This document shows positions 45,487 to 57,706 of a stretch of DNA of 64,000 nt, piece after piece. The stretch's first letter is position 1; each line of letters begins with the position of its first letter. The position numbers and the translations under genes were made by a program. The notes beneath the pieces are model-generated. The model did no database searches. It worked only from the letters and a program-made list of their open reading frames with translations, and was not told where the DNA came from. Where the stretch lies: the NCBI GenBank assembly GCA_029747585.1, contig JAPEVF010000093.1, positions 1-64,000 on the forward strand. Reading direction: 5' to 3'. The DNA comes from Pleurotus djamor. Its lineage: Eukaryota; Basidiomycota; Agaricomycetes; Agaricales; Pleurotaceae.

Positions 45487-46420
45487 TTATGCAGCGAACT
45501 CATCCTTGTAGTATTCTCTGAGCCAAACTTCTGCCTGGGCATTCTCCTTCTTCGTCTGCTCGATTGTTTCTTTGATCTTGGAGAGAGCATCGGCTACTGA
45601 AAGCGTAACTCCACCAGATTCTTCGTCTCGCAGTTGGCCATAATGCTGGATCCTCTCGCAGGACGCTTGGACTCGCCATATTCCGATGGCAGCAGACGAT
45701 CCCTTCAGATAATGTCCGAGTCGGGAAAGTTCTACGAGATCTTTTTTTGATCTATGGTACGGTCGAGGGATCGCGTTAGCATAGGTGTTGAAGAGAGCAG
45801 TGTTGGTGTGGTCACATACAATGCTGCGTCCATGTTATCAAACGTCTCTCCTGCCTGCACGATGTAAGCTGCGGTCATCTCAAACGAGAACTCCTTGCTG
45901 TCACTGTCATCGAGATCGAGGATCTGCTGGAATATCATCCTGTCGATGATGTCCTAAGACATCGTCGCACATCAGTTCATTATTCATATCTCAAGCATAT
46001 TGTATTGATAACTCGGATTCATAAAAGGTTATCTTAGTAGGAGATAGAATGGGCGACACTGCCGCCGAAATGAGACTGAAGAATGTCGATGTAGAGAAGA
46101 TGGGGAGGTATTGGGGGCAAAATTAAGGAGTATCGTCAAATACATACCGACGGTATATCGTCGTCGCCATCGTCTGAGCTAGTAGCATCATCAACCACAG
46201 ATGGTTCTGGTATATGACTTGATGGTATCGTTGCCTTTGGTTTTGGACTTGATAATGGCACATCAGCTTCAGCTACGAGCGGTTTCACCGGAGCCTCAGC
46301 GGTCACTACTACTGGTTTCACCGGAGGAGGAGACGTAGCACGTCGTGACGTAGGGCCATCCAAGCTGGCAGGGGTTTGTATAGGCCGTGAGCGATCGGCC
46401 TGTGAGGCTGAGTGGGACAT
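45487..46420 (-). CDS. YPD1: Histidine-containing phosphotransfer protein Ypd1
   Basis: Ypd1 passes phosphate from hybrid histidine kinases to response regulators such as Ssk1 and Skn7 in the osmotic-stress relay. Exons 46420-46149, 45953-45820 and 45751-45487 join in phase. The N-terminal 90 residues are Pro/Ser/Asp-rich and disordered. The HPt domain reads DIIDRMIFQQILDLDDSDS, TAAYIVQAGETFDNMDAAL, then LSRLGHYLKGSSAAIGIWRV, where His of LGHYLKGSS is the phosphorylated residue, and ERIQHYGQLRDEE, ending EVWLREYYKDEFAA. An in-frame ATG at 46504 could extend the N-terminus by 28 residues. Confidence 0.92.
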
Positions 46421-46626
46421 TTCGCTGTGCTGCGATAAAGCAAAGCAAATGGATTTGGATTTATCGAAACGAAGAAAGGGTGCGACTGTGATGGATAAAG
46501 CCAAGGAGGCTAAATCTGATTACCTTATCATCGAATGGCATGAATGGTGCCAACTAGTCGGTTTGACGCGCACACCGTTTGCACAACAACATATCTACGT
46601 ATATTAGATTATATATATAGTTAGGA

Positions 46627-47573
46627 TCAGAGTAGTAGTTCGTCGACCTCGTCTTCTTCCTCCTTGACGTCGTCCGCGTCGTTTTCAGGGCTATCCATAT
46701 CGACAGGCAAGCGAACAGTTACATCGGGCGCAGGCCAAAAGACCATGCCGTTATGTGCCGCGTAGGACACCTCCGGCGAATTCAGATCCTCCATGGCAGG
46801 AGGCTTAACGAGGCTACTGGTCAAGCCAGCCAAAAATCCGTACGGATTGGAAGAGGAAGGCTGCACTGCTGCAACATTGTGGCGTTTGGGTCGCTTGTTA
46901 GCAGATCCAGACATGCGTTTGAGCACCTTTTGCGGGGAAGGAAAGGACATCAACGCACGAGACAGCAAAAAGGGGAATATGTACATACCCAGGGACCGAG
47001 AACATTGTGTCGTTCTTGGGTTATGTGTGCAGGGCGAACTTGAGCGTTCATGACATAAGGGGGAAGCGTTGAAGGGAGATCCGGAGGCTCAGGTAATGGC
47101 GGCTGGGGAAGGAAGGGTTCTAAATATGGTCTGGTCGGTTCTTCAGGCTTGTGCTCTTCTGAATGATGCAGTTGAAGGGCTCGAGGCGTCAGGGCGGTCA
47201 CTTCGCAGTCTAAAGAGGGAAGGTGCTCAGCACGAGCACGTTGAGGGTCAAAAACATAAATGGGTAGCCTCACCTTGATATTTGCATTGTAAAGGAAAGA
47301 TTGAGTGCCGTTCAAAGTGCTTATTCAATGCCGCTCTATCTTTGTGCATTCGACCACAGGTTTGCCATGCACATATCAACGATGACTACGTTTGGAATTG
47401 GGTGAACTTCAGCACAACGACAAAGCCATGGAACAACGAACCTGGATAGCACTGGCCTCTCCCCCATGCACACGCACCAAATGCATATACAAATTCCTCG
47501 CCGAACTCAACGCAACACTACAATCTTTCCATTTACACGAACACGTCCTAAAACTCCGACTCGACTCCCACAT
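46627..47573 (-). CDS. Three-finger C2H2 zinc-finger protein
   Basis: Spliced from 47573 with phase-consistent introns, it encodes three consecutive C2H2 fingers of the pattern C-x4-C-x12-H-x3/4-H: CKWKDC...LYMHLVRVH, CAWQTC...LNKHFERH and CKYQDC...LQLHHSEEH. The four-residue spacing between cysteines is that of Gli/Zic- and Ace2-like fingers, so DNA binding in the nucleus is likely. The rest is a Pro-rich linker (PFLPQPPLPEPPDLP), a basic patch (KRMSGSANKRPKRH, a probable nuclear signal) and an acidic C-terminus (DVKEEEDEVDELLL) that could activate transcription. The start MWESSRSFRTC is the only ATG before the first finger in this frame. No named orthologue is recognised. Confidence 0.82.
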
Positions 47574-47757
47574 AACTTTCAAGTCTTCTTGATCTAACAG
47601 GAACAATAGATAATATTTCAACACACAGATAACAAGAATGAAAGAAAACAAAAGCCCTAACCAGGAGGCTCATTTAACATGTAACTGGCGGTCGTATCTA
47701 CGTAAAGTATGGTTTAGTAAGTACACTTCTCGTCTCAAACAGTCGGCCGACCATGTC

Positions 47758-50417
47758 TTAAGTAACGTCCATACCTGCACCCGATGAATTCGCTCTACTG
47801 GAACGCATACTCCTCGACTCAGAAGCTTCCGAAGTCATTCGACGAGACCTTGTCTTTTTCTTAAAGTGCTCCACGAGATAAGGCGGATGCGGGGGCATAA
47901 CAACCTCAGGAACTGGCAGTCGTCTTCGTCGAGTCGGCGACTTTGGGGAGGGTATGTCGACAAACGGAACAGGCGAAACAGCTTCTGACATATCGTCTAC
48001 TTCCATCGCGTCAAGCTCAGGCGCAGGAGAGGTTTCAGGTAGAAAGAGTGGCACTTCGGGAGGTTGGTTGGGCGACGGGGGTGGCGTGATCCTCGCGACC
48101 TTGTTCGGTGTCTTGTTAGGTGATATGATGGGAATTTCAACGGTGGGCAAGACGCGTTTTCGTTTGCCTATGGAGGGAGTAGAGGGAGTGGCGTTGAATG
48201 TCGAGGTTGAAGGAGTGGGTGGGTTGAGAGCAGAAGTTGTTGGAGGCGCAGAAGGTGTCGAAAGGTCTTTTGAAGTTGAAAGGGTTGTTTGTTTTGAGGC
48301 AGATGATTTCTTTGTTGCTCTGGGAAGGACCATCGGGAGCGATACTTGAGAAGGCGGGAACCCTCCATAAGGTTGTAGTGCCGGTCCAAAGTTGGCGTTC
48401 GAAGTGGAAAATGAAGAGAATGTGAGCGAGGGTTGTGGTGTTGGAATATGAGGCTGCCCTGTCGATGATATGGGGGCTTGCAAATCAACTTGCATAGTCG
48501 GTATTCCAGAAGATGTTGAAGGTATCGGGATAGGCGTGGGGGGAATTTGGATGGTTGTAGGTGGGACGGGTGGTGCAGTCGATGTTGTGGGATTGTTGGT
48601 TTGAGGCAGTCCAGGTGAAGGGGAGGGAGATAGATGCGCGATGGGCGGTATGATTCCAGCATCAATTTCTGGCACATTATTGGGTGTTAGAGGTGTCGTA
48701 GATGTGGTAGTAGATGCCGGCTTAGCCCCGCTTTTACCAGGAGTCGAGGGAGTCTTCCCACTGAGATCTTTGGAAGAAGTTCGATTTAGTGCTCGCAAAA
48801 GGTCTTTCGCCAATCGATTCATATCCATCGTGCTGCGAGCTGGAGTAGAGGAAACAGAGGAGATGGAATCACTCCTCTGGGGGGTCGCAGTCGTGGGGGC
48901 GGGTGGTGGTTGAGTTGTCGATGTTGATGCGGCGGCTGGAGGTTGGCTCTTCTGCNGGGACNGATGGGGGGAGGTTTCGGCACGGATGTTATCTTGTTGG
49001 CAGGAGTAGCTTTGGCTGGAACGGCTTTTGAAGGTGCAACTGTTGCACCTGCAGCAGAACTGATAATTGGGGAAGCCGAGGTGGTCTGCGGTTTTGATGG
49101 CGCGGCCGTAGCAAGTGGGGCTGCGGTTTGCCCCTTCCATATCCTGACATAGGGAAGGAGTGTCTCCACGGTGAAATCTCTCGACGCGTATACAGCCGAG
49201 CGACCGTTGGCAGTCAGACGCATCCATGCAAGCCCGCCAGCATCCTTGTAAACGTGCATGGTTGGCGACTGACAAAATTCACGATTCGGAGGGCTCTCTT
49301 GAGCGAACTTCTGAATGCTTCGGATGAATTCAATTATATCCTTTGCATGTTTGCGTATATGTTGAGGAAGGACAGCCTCCAGGTTCAACACGGCAATGTC
49401 TACTGGTCCTGAGGGTTGTTGATTTGAAGCACTGGCGAGGCCATTGACTTTGGGTGCACCAGAGAGACTAGAGGAGACATCTGCAACAGATTTTATCAGA
49501 CATTCGATTGTTTCGTCAAAATCGAAGCGTCTCACTTGATTGCTGGGGACGTGACGATGAGCCTGCCAGTGGCCCACGAGCAACAAAGCCAGTGGCGCTA
49601 GCTTGGTGAGCATAAGAAGGCACGGGTAGATTAGCTGCTTGCTTTTGAGCATGGGGAACATAAACACCCGTTGTTGACGGTTGGGGTGCGGCATTAGGTT
49701 TCGCATTCGAAGCTGCGTTGTGACGATTCTTAGCCTTGGTCTTGCTCTGAGCCGAAGTGCCTTGGCGTAGTTGATTCTATCAGTGAATTCATGAGAATCA
49801 GTTCAGGGCTAATTGTGAGCATCCTACTTGTGGCGAGGGAATCTCTTCGATGTGGGCGGTCAAAGGAGTCTCATGGCCAGATTCGCCAGGGAAATACGGG
49901 GTAGTCAATGTTTGACGCGACGGAGCAGATGGACCCGCTATGGCTGGCCTGCAATTAGACGATGAGAGACAAGCAGCAGACGATGATCGAAGACTGACAT
50001 GGTTGGACCACCGTTTCTCAGCAGGGCAAGTTGTTGTCTTGGTTGTTCCAGACACAAAAACATTGAGCAATCAAGTCAAGCTCTCCAAAGTTGGAATACA
50101 CACCTTGCCAGCTCCCCGGCTTCAACGACGGTCCTCGCCTTTTCTCCTTCGTCGGCAAGTTTCTGGAGATACTGAGCATAGGACTGATCCACCGTGGCTT
50201 GATACGCGTTTAACTGGGCCCGAACGGCCTGAATGTGTTCGTCATACATTCTCTTCGTAGCAAGGTCTATCATGGGCAATCCATTCTGGCCGAACGGTTG
50301 GAGTGCACTCTGTGGTGTAGGCGTCAGTTGGTTAAAGAGAAAGTTGAGACTCGAGTTGGTCGACGTGGGATTGGCATTCTGAGGGTCGAAGTTATTTATC
50401 TGCTTCCCGTTCGACAT
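47758..50417 (-). CDS. Large disordered Pro/Ser/Thr-rich protein of unknown function
   Basis: The start MSNGKQINNFDPQNAN at 50417 leads into a helical region (MYDEHIQAVRAQLNAYQATV, then YLQKLADEGEKARTVVEAGE). After disordered exons comes a folded-looking block (VDIAVLNLEAVLPQHIRKHA, DIIEFIRSIQKFAQESPPN, MHVYKDAGGLAWMRLT, SRDFTVETLLPYVRIWKG). About 400 residues of low-complexity sequence follow, with a basic patch (GKRKRVLPTVEIP) and an RRRRLPVPEVVMPPHPPYL motif near the end. Ns at 48956 and 48962 each add one base; without them the two frames join as KPPPIVPQKSQPPAAAST. The basic patches suggest a nuclear protein. No family is recognised. It is head to head with the NDUFAF5-like gene. Confidence 0.75.
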
Positions 50418-50553
50418 CGCCCTCGAGATGATATATCTACGAGAAAGTTACTGTCGTCGTGGCCAGGCGAAATGAGGAAGAAAGACAGATGCGTGAATGA
50501 AAAGCAGGGGGCGACCTCCTGCGACCCACACAGCGTGGGAAAGGCGCGAAGCA
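50418..50553. promoter_or_regulatory. Divergent promoter of disordered protein / NDUFAF5-like gene
   Basis: 136 bp lie between the two chosen start codons. An alternative upstream ATG at 50497 for the methyltransferase would shorten it to 79 bp. Confidence 0.45.
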
Positions 50554-52322
50554 ATGTCCATTCACCTTCGCCACGGCGTACGACGAGCGACGCGTTCTTT
50601 TGCTTCTCTTTCATCTTCATCGCCGCCTATAAGCCCGAATACCGTCGGTCCTTATCAAGTATTCGACAGACATGCCAAAACGATGCAGAGGGACCGTGCC
50701 GCGACGCGTGAGGGCGGCGAACGGAGCAGGACGGTGGACTACCTCCGCGCAGAGGTCGCCGACAGGATGATGGAAAGATTGTTGGTACATCTTATGCTTC
50801 TTACTTCAAGTGTATGTGTTTACAGTGACTTAGGATATCAAACGCGCTTTCAACACGATATTGGACTTGGGGTCGGGACCCGGTCACTTTACCAAGTTGA
50901 TTCAGAAGGACCGAGCTCAGAAAGTTGTGATGCTTGATTCGAGCGGTATGTTTAATTCATCTACTGTCTCGTCGATTGACTCACATGGGCGCATTACTAG
51001 AGGCAACGCTAAACAGGGATCCTGATTCCGAGTTCGAAGGTTCGTATCACCGTCACTGCGGGCCTCTGGGGGTCTGTTCGGCAAAAGATGACAAAATTAA
51101 AGTTACGACAACTTTGGGATATCTCCCCGCTTGGCTTGAGGACGATCAAAACATACCCGGGCGTGTACTTTGTCACCTGTTGCCGAACAGGCCCCGATGA
51201 GGCTACACCTATCCTCCAAGTCTTTCTAAGGATGCAGCTTGTCTTTTTGATTGTGCTGACAAGATTCTCAGTTCCAGTAGAAAGAATACACGCTGACGAA
51301 GAACTACTCCTTGAGACAGTCGGGCCCGAGTCCCAAGAAGCCGTGACGTCTTGTCTGAGTCTTCATTGGGTGAATGACTTACCTGGTTTGTTCTCATCTC
51401 CACGCGTATTGACATGAGTTCATGATGATGATCCAGGTGTGCTCGTTCAAATCAGAAAAGCTCTCAAACCCGATGGCCTCTTTCTCGGTGCCATGCTTGG
51501 CGGAGACACATTATTCGAGCTTCGGTAAGCTGCTCAATCAAATACCTACTGTAACTTGCGAACGTGACTATTTCGTAGAACATCACTACAACTAGCACAA
51601 GTAGAACGAGAGGGTGGCATCTCCCCACATGTATCCCCCATGACCGGTACGCCGTTATCATCTTTGGTATTAGGACTCGGCGTGATTGAATCCCGCTAGA
51701 TACACGAGATATGACCAACCTACTTGGCCGCGCAGGCTTTACTCTGCTCACCGTTGACACGGATGAAGTCAAGGTTGGCTACCCCAGTATGTGGGAGCTC
51801 TTGGAGGATCTACAGGATATGGGCGAACGCAATGCTATCCTCGGGCGGTCAGTAGCTCTACCCGAATTTCCTCGGCCCATCCCCATTTGATGTTCATTAG
51901 CCGTTCACATATACCCCGAGATACATTGATTGCCGCGTCATCCATTTACAAGGGTGGGTTTGCTACCGTCGTCCTGCTATTGCTAGAAGAGAGACTACCT
52001 GCAGCCCGTCGCGAAGTGGTCTGCGCCGCGATCAAGCCCTCTACTAAATTTGACCCTTGATTACGACGGTTTCGAGTTCGCGATGGGTTGCAGATAGTTT
52101 CGACTAACTCTCCCAATCGTTTAGCCATGCACGGCGATGAGGACGGTTCCATACCAGCTACTTTTCAAATAATATACATGGTGAGATCGTTGTACGCATT
52201 TTCCACAATCAGCTTTAGTTATTGACAATATCTACCATTAGATCGGATGGAAACCCTCACCCACGCAGCCGAAACCACTTGAGAGAGGTTCGGGCAAAGT
52301 CAATCTGAAAGACGTGCTGTGA
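50554..52322 (+). CDS. NDUFAF5: NDUFAF5-like mitochondrial complex I assembly methyltransferase-fold protein
   Basis: NDUFAF5 is a mitochondrial matrix protein with a methyltransferase fold that hydroxylates an arginine of complex I subunit NDUFS7 during assembly. I start at 50554 because [20 protein letters not shown] is a good presequence. Then come the family opening ([30 protein letters not shown]), motif I after an intron ([18 protein letters not shown]), [83 protein letters not shown] and the C-terminal [20 protein letters not shown]. Many short introns are present; the exon between 50940 and 51240 is the least certain. Confidence 0.9.
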
Positions 52323-53039
52323 TCCATCGTTCACGGTTTTGTATGAGCGGCGTTTCATGTCAACCTCTGTCCAAATTCCTATTTTCTACCGTACATCACT
52401 TTGCGCGTTACACATCCACCGCGGTGCCTTAGTTTCTAACTCTCGACATAGAGGTTACTCCTCAGTCCGAATCCGCCCATCAAACATCCAGACCACTTCT
52501 TGGGTTCTACAATGAACAATACAGGAAACGGTTTGTCAAAGTCAGCACGCTCACTTATGGTCGATGCGACCTTCTCAGGCNTTTTTTTAGTCTCGTTTAG
52601 CGTTGTGCGGGTTTCCCGCATGTCGACGTCCACGTATTTACGGGACATACAGGATTTTTTTTTAAATCCGTANTTTTACCTCCTTCACCACCAAGCTGTA
52701 TGTTGGAGGGACTCCCTATGTATGTATATCTATCTATTTGTAACTAAAATAAATGTTGACCCTCGCCTCATTCCCCCTGCTGTCCGCTGCTCGAACTCCT
52801 ATGTGGGTATTGTAGCCTGCCAGGTATGTACATGGTTTTGTACGGTGACTAACATCTCCCAGGGCAAGCACTCGTCCACAAGGGTATCAAGCGGGTGGCT
52901 ACCGGGGGATGGGTCAAGAAGTTGAAGTAAGTTACCAGAAATGGTACCTGCAGAAAAAGGTGGTTAGTCTTCCCCCAAATCCCAACATCTAGTCTACTTC
53001 TCCCCCTCCTCCTCACCTGGTCACACGCTGCTGCGAGCT
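52323..53039. other. Intergenic
   Basis: No gene is recognised. Ns at 52581 and 52673 both border T runs. The region may include the 3' end of the NDUFAF5-like gene and the insertion edge of the retroelement relic that follows. Confidence 0.4.
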
Positions 53040-53790
53040 ATGGTAGTGTGCTGCCTGTCGTCGTTTCTCCTCCTACCCCCTTCCTCTCCTACCCCCTATC
53101 TTCTTCTTCTTTCTCTCCTCCGTGACTCCCGCCGCCATGACCTTGCTCTCCAGCTTCCCATACACCTCTCCAATCCTCTTGGTCTTGTTGACGAGATTGA
53201 TTGTGGCTTTCATTCCGTCCGGGTCTGCCAGAAGGTCCTTCAGAGTTGGATTGTCTTTGCCTAGTGTTTGCGCTGCTCCCTATTGTATGCTGGGCAGTCC
53301 TGCAGCAGGTGATGGACTGTTTCTTCCTTTCGCGGACAGTGAGGGCAATTCGGCATTTCGGATTTTCCTATGCGGTATAAGTGAAGGTTTAACGTTTAAA
53401 CTTTAGAGAGGGATGTGTCGTGTTCGTAGTTGTGTTATGATGCTGACGTGCCCCTCCCTCCATTCCCCTACTTGTCGCATGTACTTGTTGTCCGTTAGTT
53501 CTTCATCTATGCGATCCATTTTCGGCTTTCTCTTGGAGTTGACCCAGCCGTCCCAGCTTTGGTAGGAGGGGAGGCGGCTGTCCATCTCCCTGCATTGGAT
53601 TTCAGCACACAACAATGTAGTCGGGAACGAGGAGGCGGACAAGCTAGCGAAGGAGTAGCTATCGAAGAACGAAGACCGAATCCCCTGCCAAGAATAATGA
53701 AACATTACCTCTCGGCCCCGCTAAGCCTGCCGGCCGACTCAGCAAGTCAACCAAGAAGCAGATTGTTAAGTCCTGGAGGAGGTATGTTTT
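53040..53790. mobile_element. Scrambled non-LTR retroelement relic (RNase H and C-terminal parts in opposite orientation)
   Basis: On the plus strand 53596-53658 reads WISAHNNVVGNEEADKLAKE and a stop, the end of an RNase H domain (H...GNE.AD.LAK). On the minus strand, from about 53580 down to 53060, is the normal C-terminal follow-on of such polyproteins: SWDGWVNSKRKPKMDRID, IITQLRTRHIPL, LYRIGKSEMPNCPHC, KEETVHHLLQDCP, then TLKDLLADPDGMKATINLV. Frameshifts and stops interrupt both parts. In an intact element these lie in order on one strand, so an inversion near 53585 has occurred. No reverse transcriptase core or poly(A) tail was found. Confidence 0.72.
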
Positions 53791-54523
53791 GTCTTTGTAA
53801 GAAGGCTCTCCACCGAGTTAGACAGGTATTGACCTGTTCCTCTCTGGCATCTGCCCTGAGTGTAGTCGCTGTATGACGGATTTGGTGTCCATGAATTCGA
53901 AGATCTGAGGCTTATATCAATGTGTCTCTTGAACACCCTTCAACAATTGCAGGCTACAGCGGTCTGAGCAGACACGAGCAATCCCGTCCGCTGTGGCCAG
54001 ACTGCCTGCGCAGCAAGAATCCTCAGAGAAGTGACTCTTCTCTAATGGATCCAGCTCAGTCCCAGCTATGTAGGGTGCACGCTCAATCACGAAAGCCCCG
54101 CGAAAGACGCGAAAGGCTCCGAGTCCGCAGCGAAATGTAACATTCATACTTCCTGTCAGGGCACCCTGGAACACCGGAGCACGGCTTTGCGTTTTTCTCC
54201 AACATATACGGGCACTTCAAACCTTGGGTGCCCTTGAGCTTCATTGCTTGGGTCTTGAGAGTCTTGAGCTTGAGAAGTCGAAACCTCTGGCAACGCCAAC
54301 AAAAATTGATTGGCGTTCATTTGTCTCGTTTCAAATCTCTTGGGAGAGATTATTTTTGAGATCGAGCACTGCAAATAAAAAATATCATGGTTTGGCGTTT
54401 GGCATCAAGAAGGGAGGGAAATTGGTTTTTTATCCACGTTTGGGCATGCACGTCACGTCAGGGTCACCCAGGACTCTTCCTCCTCATCAGTCAACTCCTT
54501 CGTCCCTACCACATCCATCTACC
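53791..54523. other. Intergenic
   Basis: Only short unrelated open frames occur. The last 100 bp before 54524 are C/T-rich and should hold the promoter of the next gene. Confidence 0.4.
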
Positions 54524-57500
54524 ATGTCGTTCGCGGCCGGTGCGAATGGTGAGCCCGACTCCCTCCGTTGACGACCACTAGCTGAGGTGACTACAAATAT
54601 CCTAGGGCCCACCTACATATCGTCTCACTCAGCGGACGTGATATTGTCCGACATTCGTCCCATCAAGCTCAAGATTGAGGCGTTACGGTCCATCAACGTC
54701 CTCCTTGATGAATTCCTATATAACATCCTCTCGGCGGCGCGTTCACTGGCTACCGACAAACTTAGGGCTGGTCTGCTGAAAGTTTTGCCTACGAATCTGG
54801 GTAAGGAGGCGTTGTTGGAGGCCGAGGTGGAATTGAGGGCATATTGGGAGCGAACAAAGCTGCCTGGCGGTGCTGCGTCCCCCATGTTGGAAGGAGGTCA
54901 ATTTCACCTTCAATGGTCGTTCGAGGTCAGTCATTGTCATATTTCTATAAGCGGTTCACCGCGCAGAGGTTGAATCTCGATATCGTAGCTGTTGAGATTG
55001 AAGTGCGAGGCGTACTCGACGTTGAATGAGAACGACGAGGATCTCGCGGCTGAAACCAGTTTGAACGAGAGAATGGCGTCCCTCGTCGGATACAGCACTC
55101 CGAAGGCGAATTTAGTCGCTCCCGCTGCGCTCTACCTTACAGCCATACTAGAGTATGTAACCTTTCGCCTCATTAACTTCGCGGCTTCTCATTACAAACT
55201 TCCTCCTTCTGGTTCTTAGGGCTATCTGCGAGTAAGTCACGTAAATTCCATCCTTGGTGCAATATCCAATACTTGGTTCTAGGCATATCCTCGGAAATGT
55301 TGGCCGAGTCGCATCAAGAGACAGCAGTCGCACCAACGCCACCGTTCACGACCTATATATTGCGCTGTGCGAGGATGAGTCAATCTATGGGCTGTTTAAG
55401 ACCATGAAAGGTGGGTGCTTATTGAGGCCGGTTACCTTTATGACGAGATCGACGCCCTCTATCTTCTAGTATTCGATCAAATTGAGATGCTTTCGCAGAG
55501 CGCGGGGCACCGGCGCAACAAGTCTTTCACACGGAACGCTGATAAGTCGCTCTCTCGTACATCCTCTCCACAACACGACCTACCAGCCACACCTCCGGAG
55601 CCTCCATCTATTCCATTCAAATCTCGTGCATCCTCTGAATCAGCTAGTGCTCATGGAGATCCATTTACCTCACCGCCAAGAACCTCCATGGATAAGTCTA
55701 AAGGCGCGAAGAAGTTCTTGCCTGGAAGGTCGTCCCACGATGAATCGCAGAATGGGCATAAAAGATCAGACTCTCTTTATAGCGCGGACTCGAGGGCAGA
55801 AAATGAGAGATTTGATGCGGAAGTACGTTTTTCCTTTTTATCCTCTCGTGATTCTTGTGGGCACGAAAATCTCAACGCAAAAACTTGTAGGACTCGACAC
55901 TTTTGAAAGAGTTTGACGATCTCATGCGCTCCAGCGCCACTATGAAGGTGTCTTTGACACCAGATAGGCTGAGGACGATGGAGGTATGTTCTAGTTTTTC
56001 CGTACCTTGAGACGGTTCCTGATGATCGGAATAAGGCCCACAAAAGGGAACAGAAAGGAAACGCTCGCCTTCCTCCACCCTCCTTTGCTCCCAAGGTTGA
56101 TCCTGAACCTCCATCCAACCCAGCCCCCCGTGCAAATGGGCGGAGGCCATCTCTTCGCCACGTCGATTCCATTGTAGAAGACGAGGAAGAAGGAAAAACT
56201 TCGCCAAGCATGGCTATCGCTCCCGTTATTTCTTCTGACTCGTCACTCAGCAGGAGGGCTCGCTCAGCGTCTGCGGTTACTCCTTCCAACGGTCCCGAGA
56301 ACACACTCCCTCGGAAGGCGTCTCAGGCAGAGATGGGCACCAAGTATTCTCCCCCGCTCCCCAATGCGCCCATGGCCCCGCCCAAGGGTGCCTCGAAAGC
56401 GTTCGGTTTGCCAGATGCCGATGGACGTCCTGCACGCACCAGGAAGGTACAAAGGAACCGCGAGTCCCTGGACCTCGACGATATTATGGCAGGCTCGGAC
56501 GATGAAAACGTACCCCAACCCAAGTTCCAGAGCAAACCACCGACCACACCCCCTGCTGGTGCCAGACGCGGTCCCGCTGTCCCCCATAAGATTTCTGCCA
56601 GCACTCGCGAGTTGATTGATTTCCTAGCGGAAGGACCACCTGATATGCCTGAACCCCCCATTCCTCCTGCATCGCTTGATGGAAGCCGTTCCAAGGGGTC
56701 GGGTAGGCTGCAACGCATGATGTCGAAGTTGTCCATGGGTAATTCAGATAAGAATAAATCATCCGACTCCCTTGCACGCCCTCGTCGTATCACATTGCAA
56801 AACAAACCATCAATCACAAACATTTCCCCACTGGCCAACAAGCCTGTTCCACCTCGCCCTCCTCCAGTCTCTCCCCCCGAGTCGCCTCCTCCCACCTCCT
56901 CCTTCGATGACACATCATCTAGCCCGCGTTCTCGCGTCGTGGCCCCGCGTAGAACCGTCCCTCTTTGGGAGCAAGCGCCGGATACTCAGTCCATCAATTC
57001 TAGCTCTGATGTTGTTAAAGCATCACAGGACATCCCTCCCCAGAGCTCTGTCATACAACCGAGGATGATCAATGGATCGTCTATCTCCGGTGCCACGGAT
57101 GTCGAACGTGCTTCAAGCGATGTAAAGAAAACCCGCAGAGCGTCTCTCTTGCAACGCGTACCTGTTCCTCCGGTCGACCCACTTGAGACTGTTCGCCGCT
57201 CAACTTCGAAGTCACCTTCCTCAACACCAGCTCCTTCAACCCCTCTTCCTTCAACACCTGAACCTACTAGTCGTGCACCCTCCGCTGCCCCTCCAGAGCC
57301 CAAGGTCATCAAGGCAGTCCCTGAAACCCCGAGATCCAACGGAGCTACGCAGACGGTGCCTACACCCTCCATCTCCGTCAATACGGCTCAACAAATGCAA
57401 CGCCTCATGGCTAATGCAACGAATGCTGATGAATGTCGCCTCATCCTTCACGCTGTACTTGTGACCTCTGGTATCCCTGTCGAGCGAGTCGATGAAACGG

Positions 57501-57706
57501 TCACTCCCCCTTCCAACGATGTTTCGGCCAANCCAGNGCTAGAGAGCGCGTTGATAGAGCTATTCCTTGGATCTGGATCNTCAACGCAGGAGGCTAATCC
57601 CCCTGAAGCTACTCCTCAAGAAGTGGTAGCGGAAGCCCAGCCCCATGTAATCGAGGCCGCTGCATCTGTCGTTCGAGTTCCNGCATCTGCTGCTGTCGGT
57701 GCCTAA
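54524..57706 (+). CDS. Large Pro/Ser-rich protein with conserved-looking helical N-terminus, function unknown
   Basis: Exon 1 is MSFAAGAN joined to GPTYISSHSADVILSDIRP. The N-terminal 250 residues are helical and look folded (IEALRSINVLLDEFLYNILS, LGKEALLEAEVELRAYWERT, AICE plus HILGNVGRVASRD, VHDLYIALCEDESIYGLFK, EIDALYLLVFDQIEML). The following 700 residues are disordered, with many proline-rich SH3-type stretches (VPPRPPPVSPPESPPP), a TRELIDFLAEGPPDMPEPP motif and a basic KGSGRLQRMMSKLSMG segment that could bind membrane or actin regulators. A late helical segment reads MQRLMANATNADECRLILHA. The Ns at 57532, 57537, 57580 and 57682 replace real bases without changing the frame. I cannot name a family. 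Confidence 0.78.

Noticed and set aside
48168..48677. Pro/Leu/His/Arg-rich minus-strand frame of 169 codons
   Set aside because: It is an alternative frame of the disordered protein at 47758-50417, produced by its low-complexity codons.
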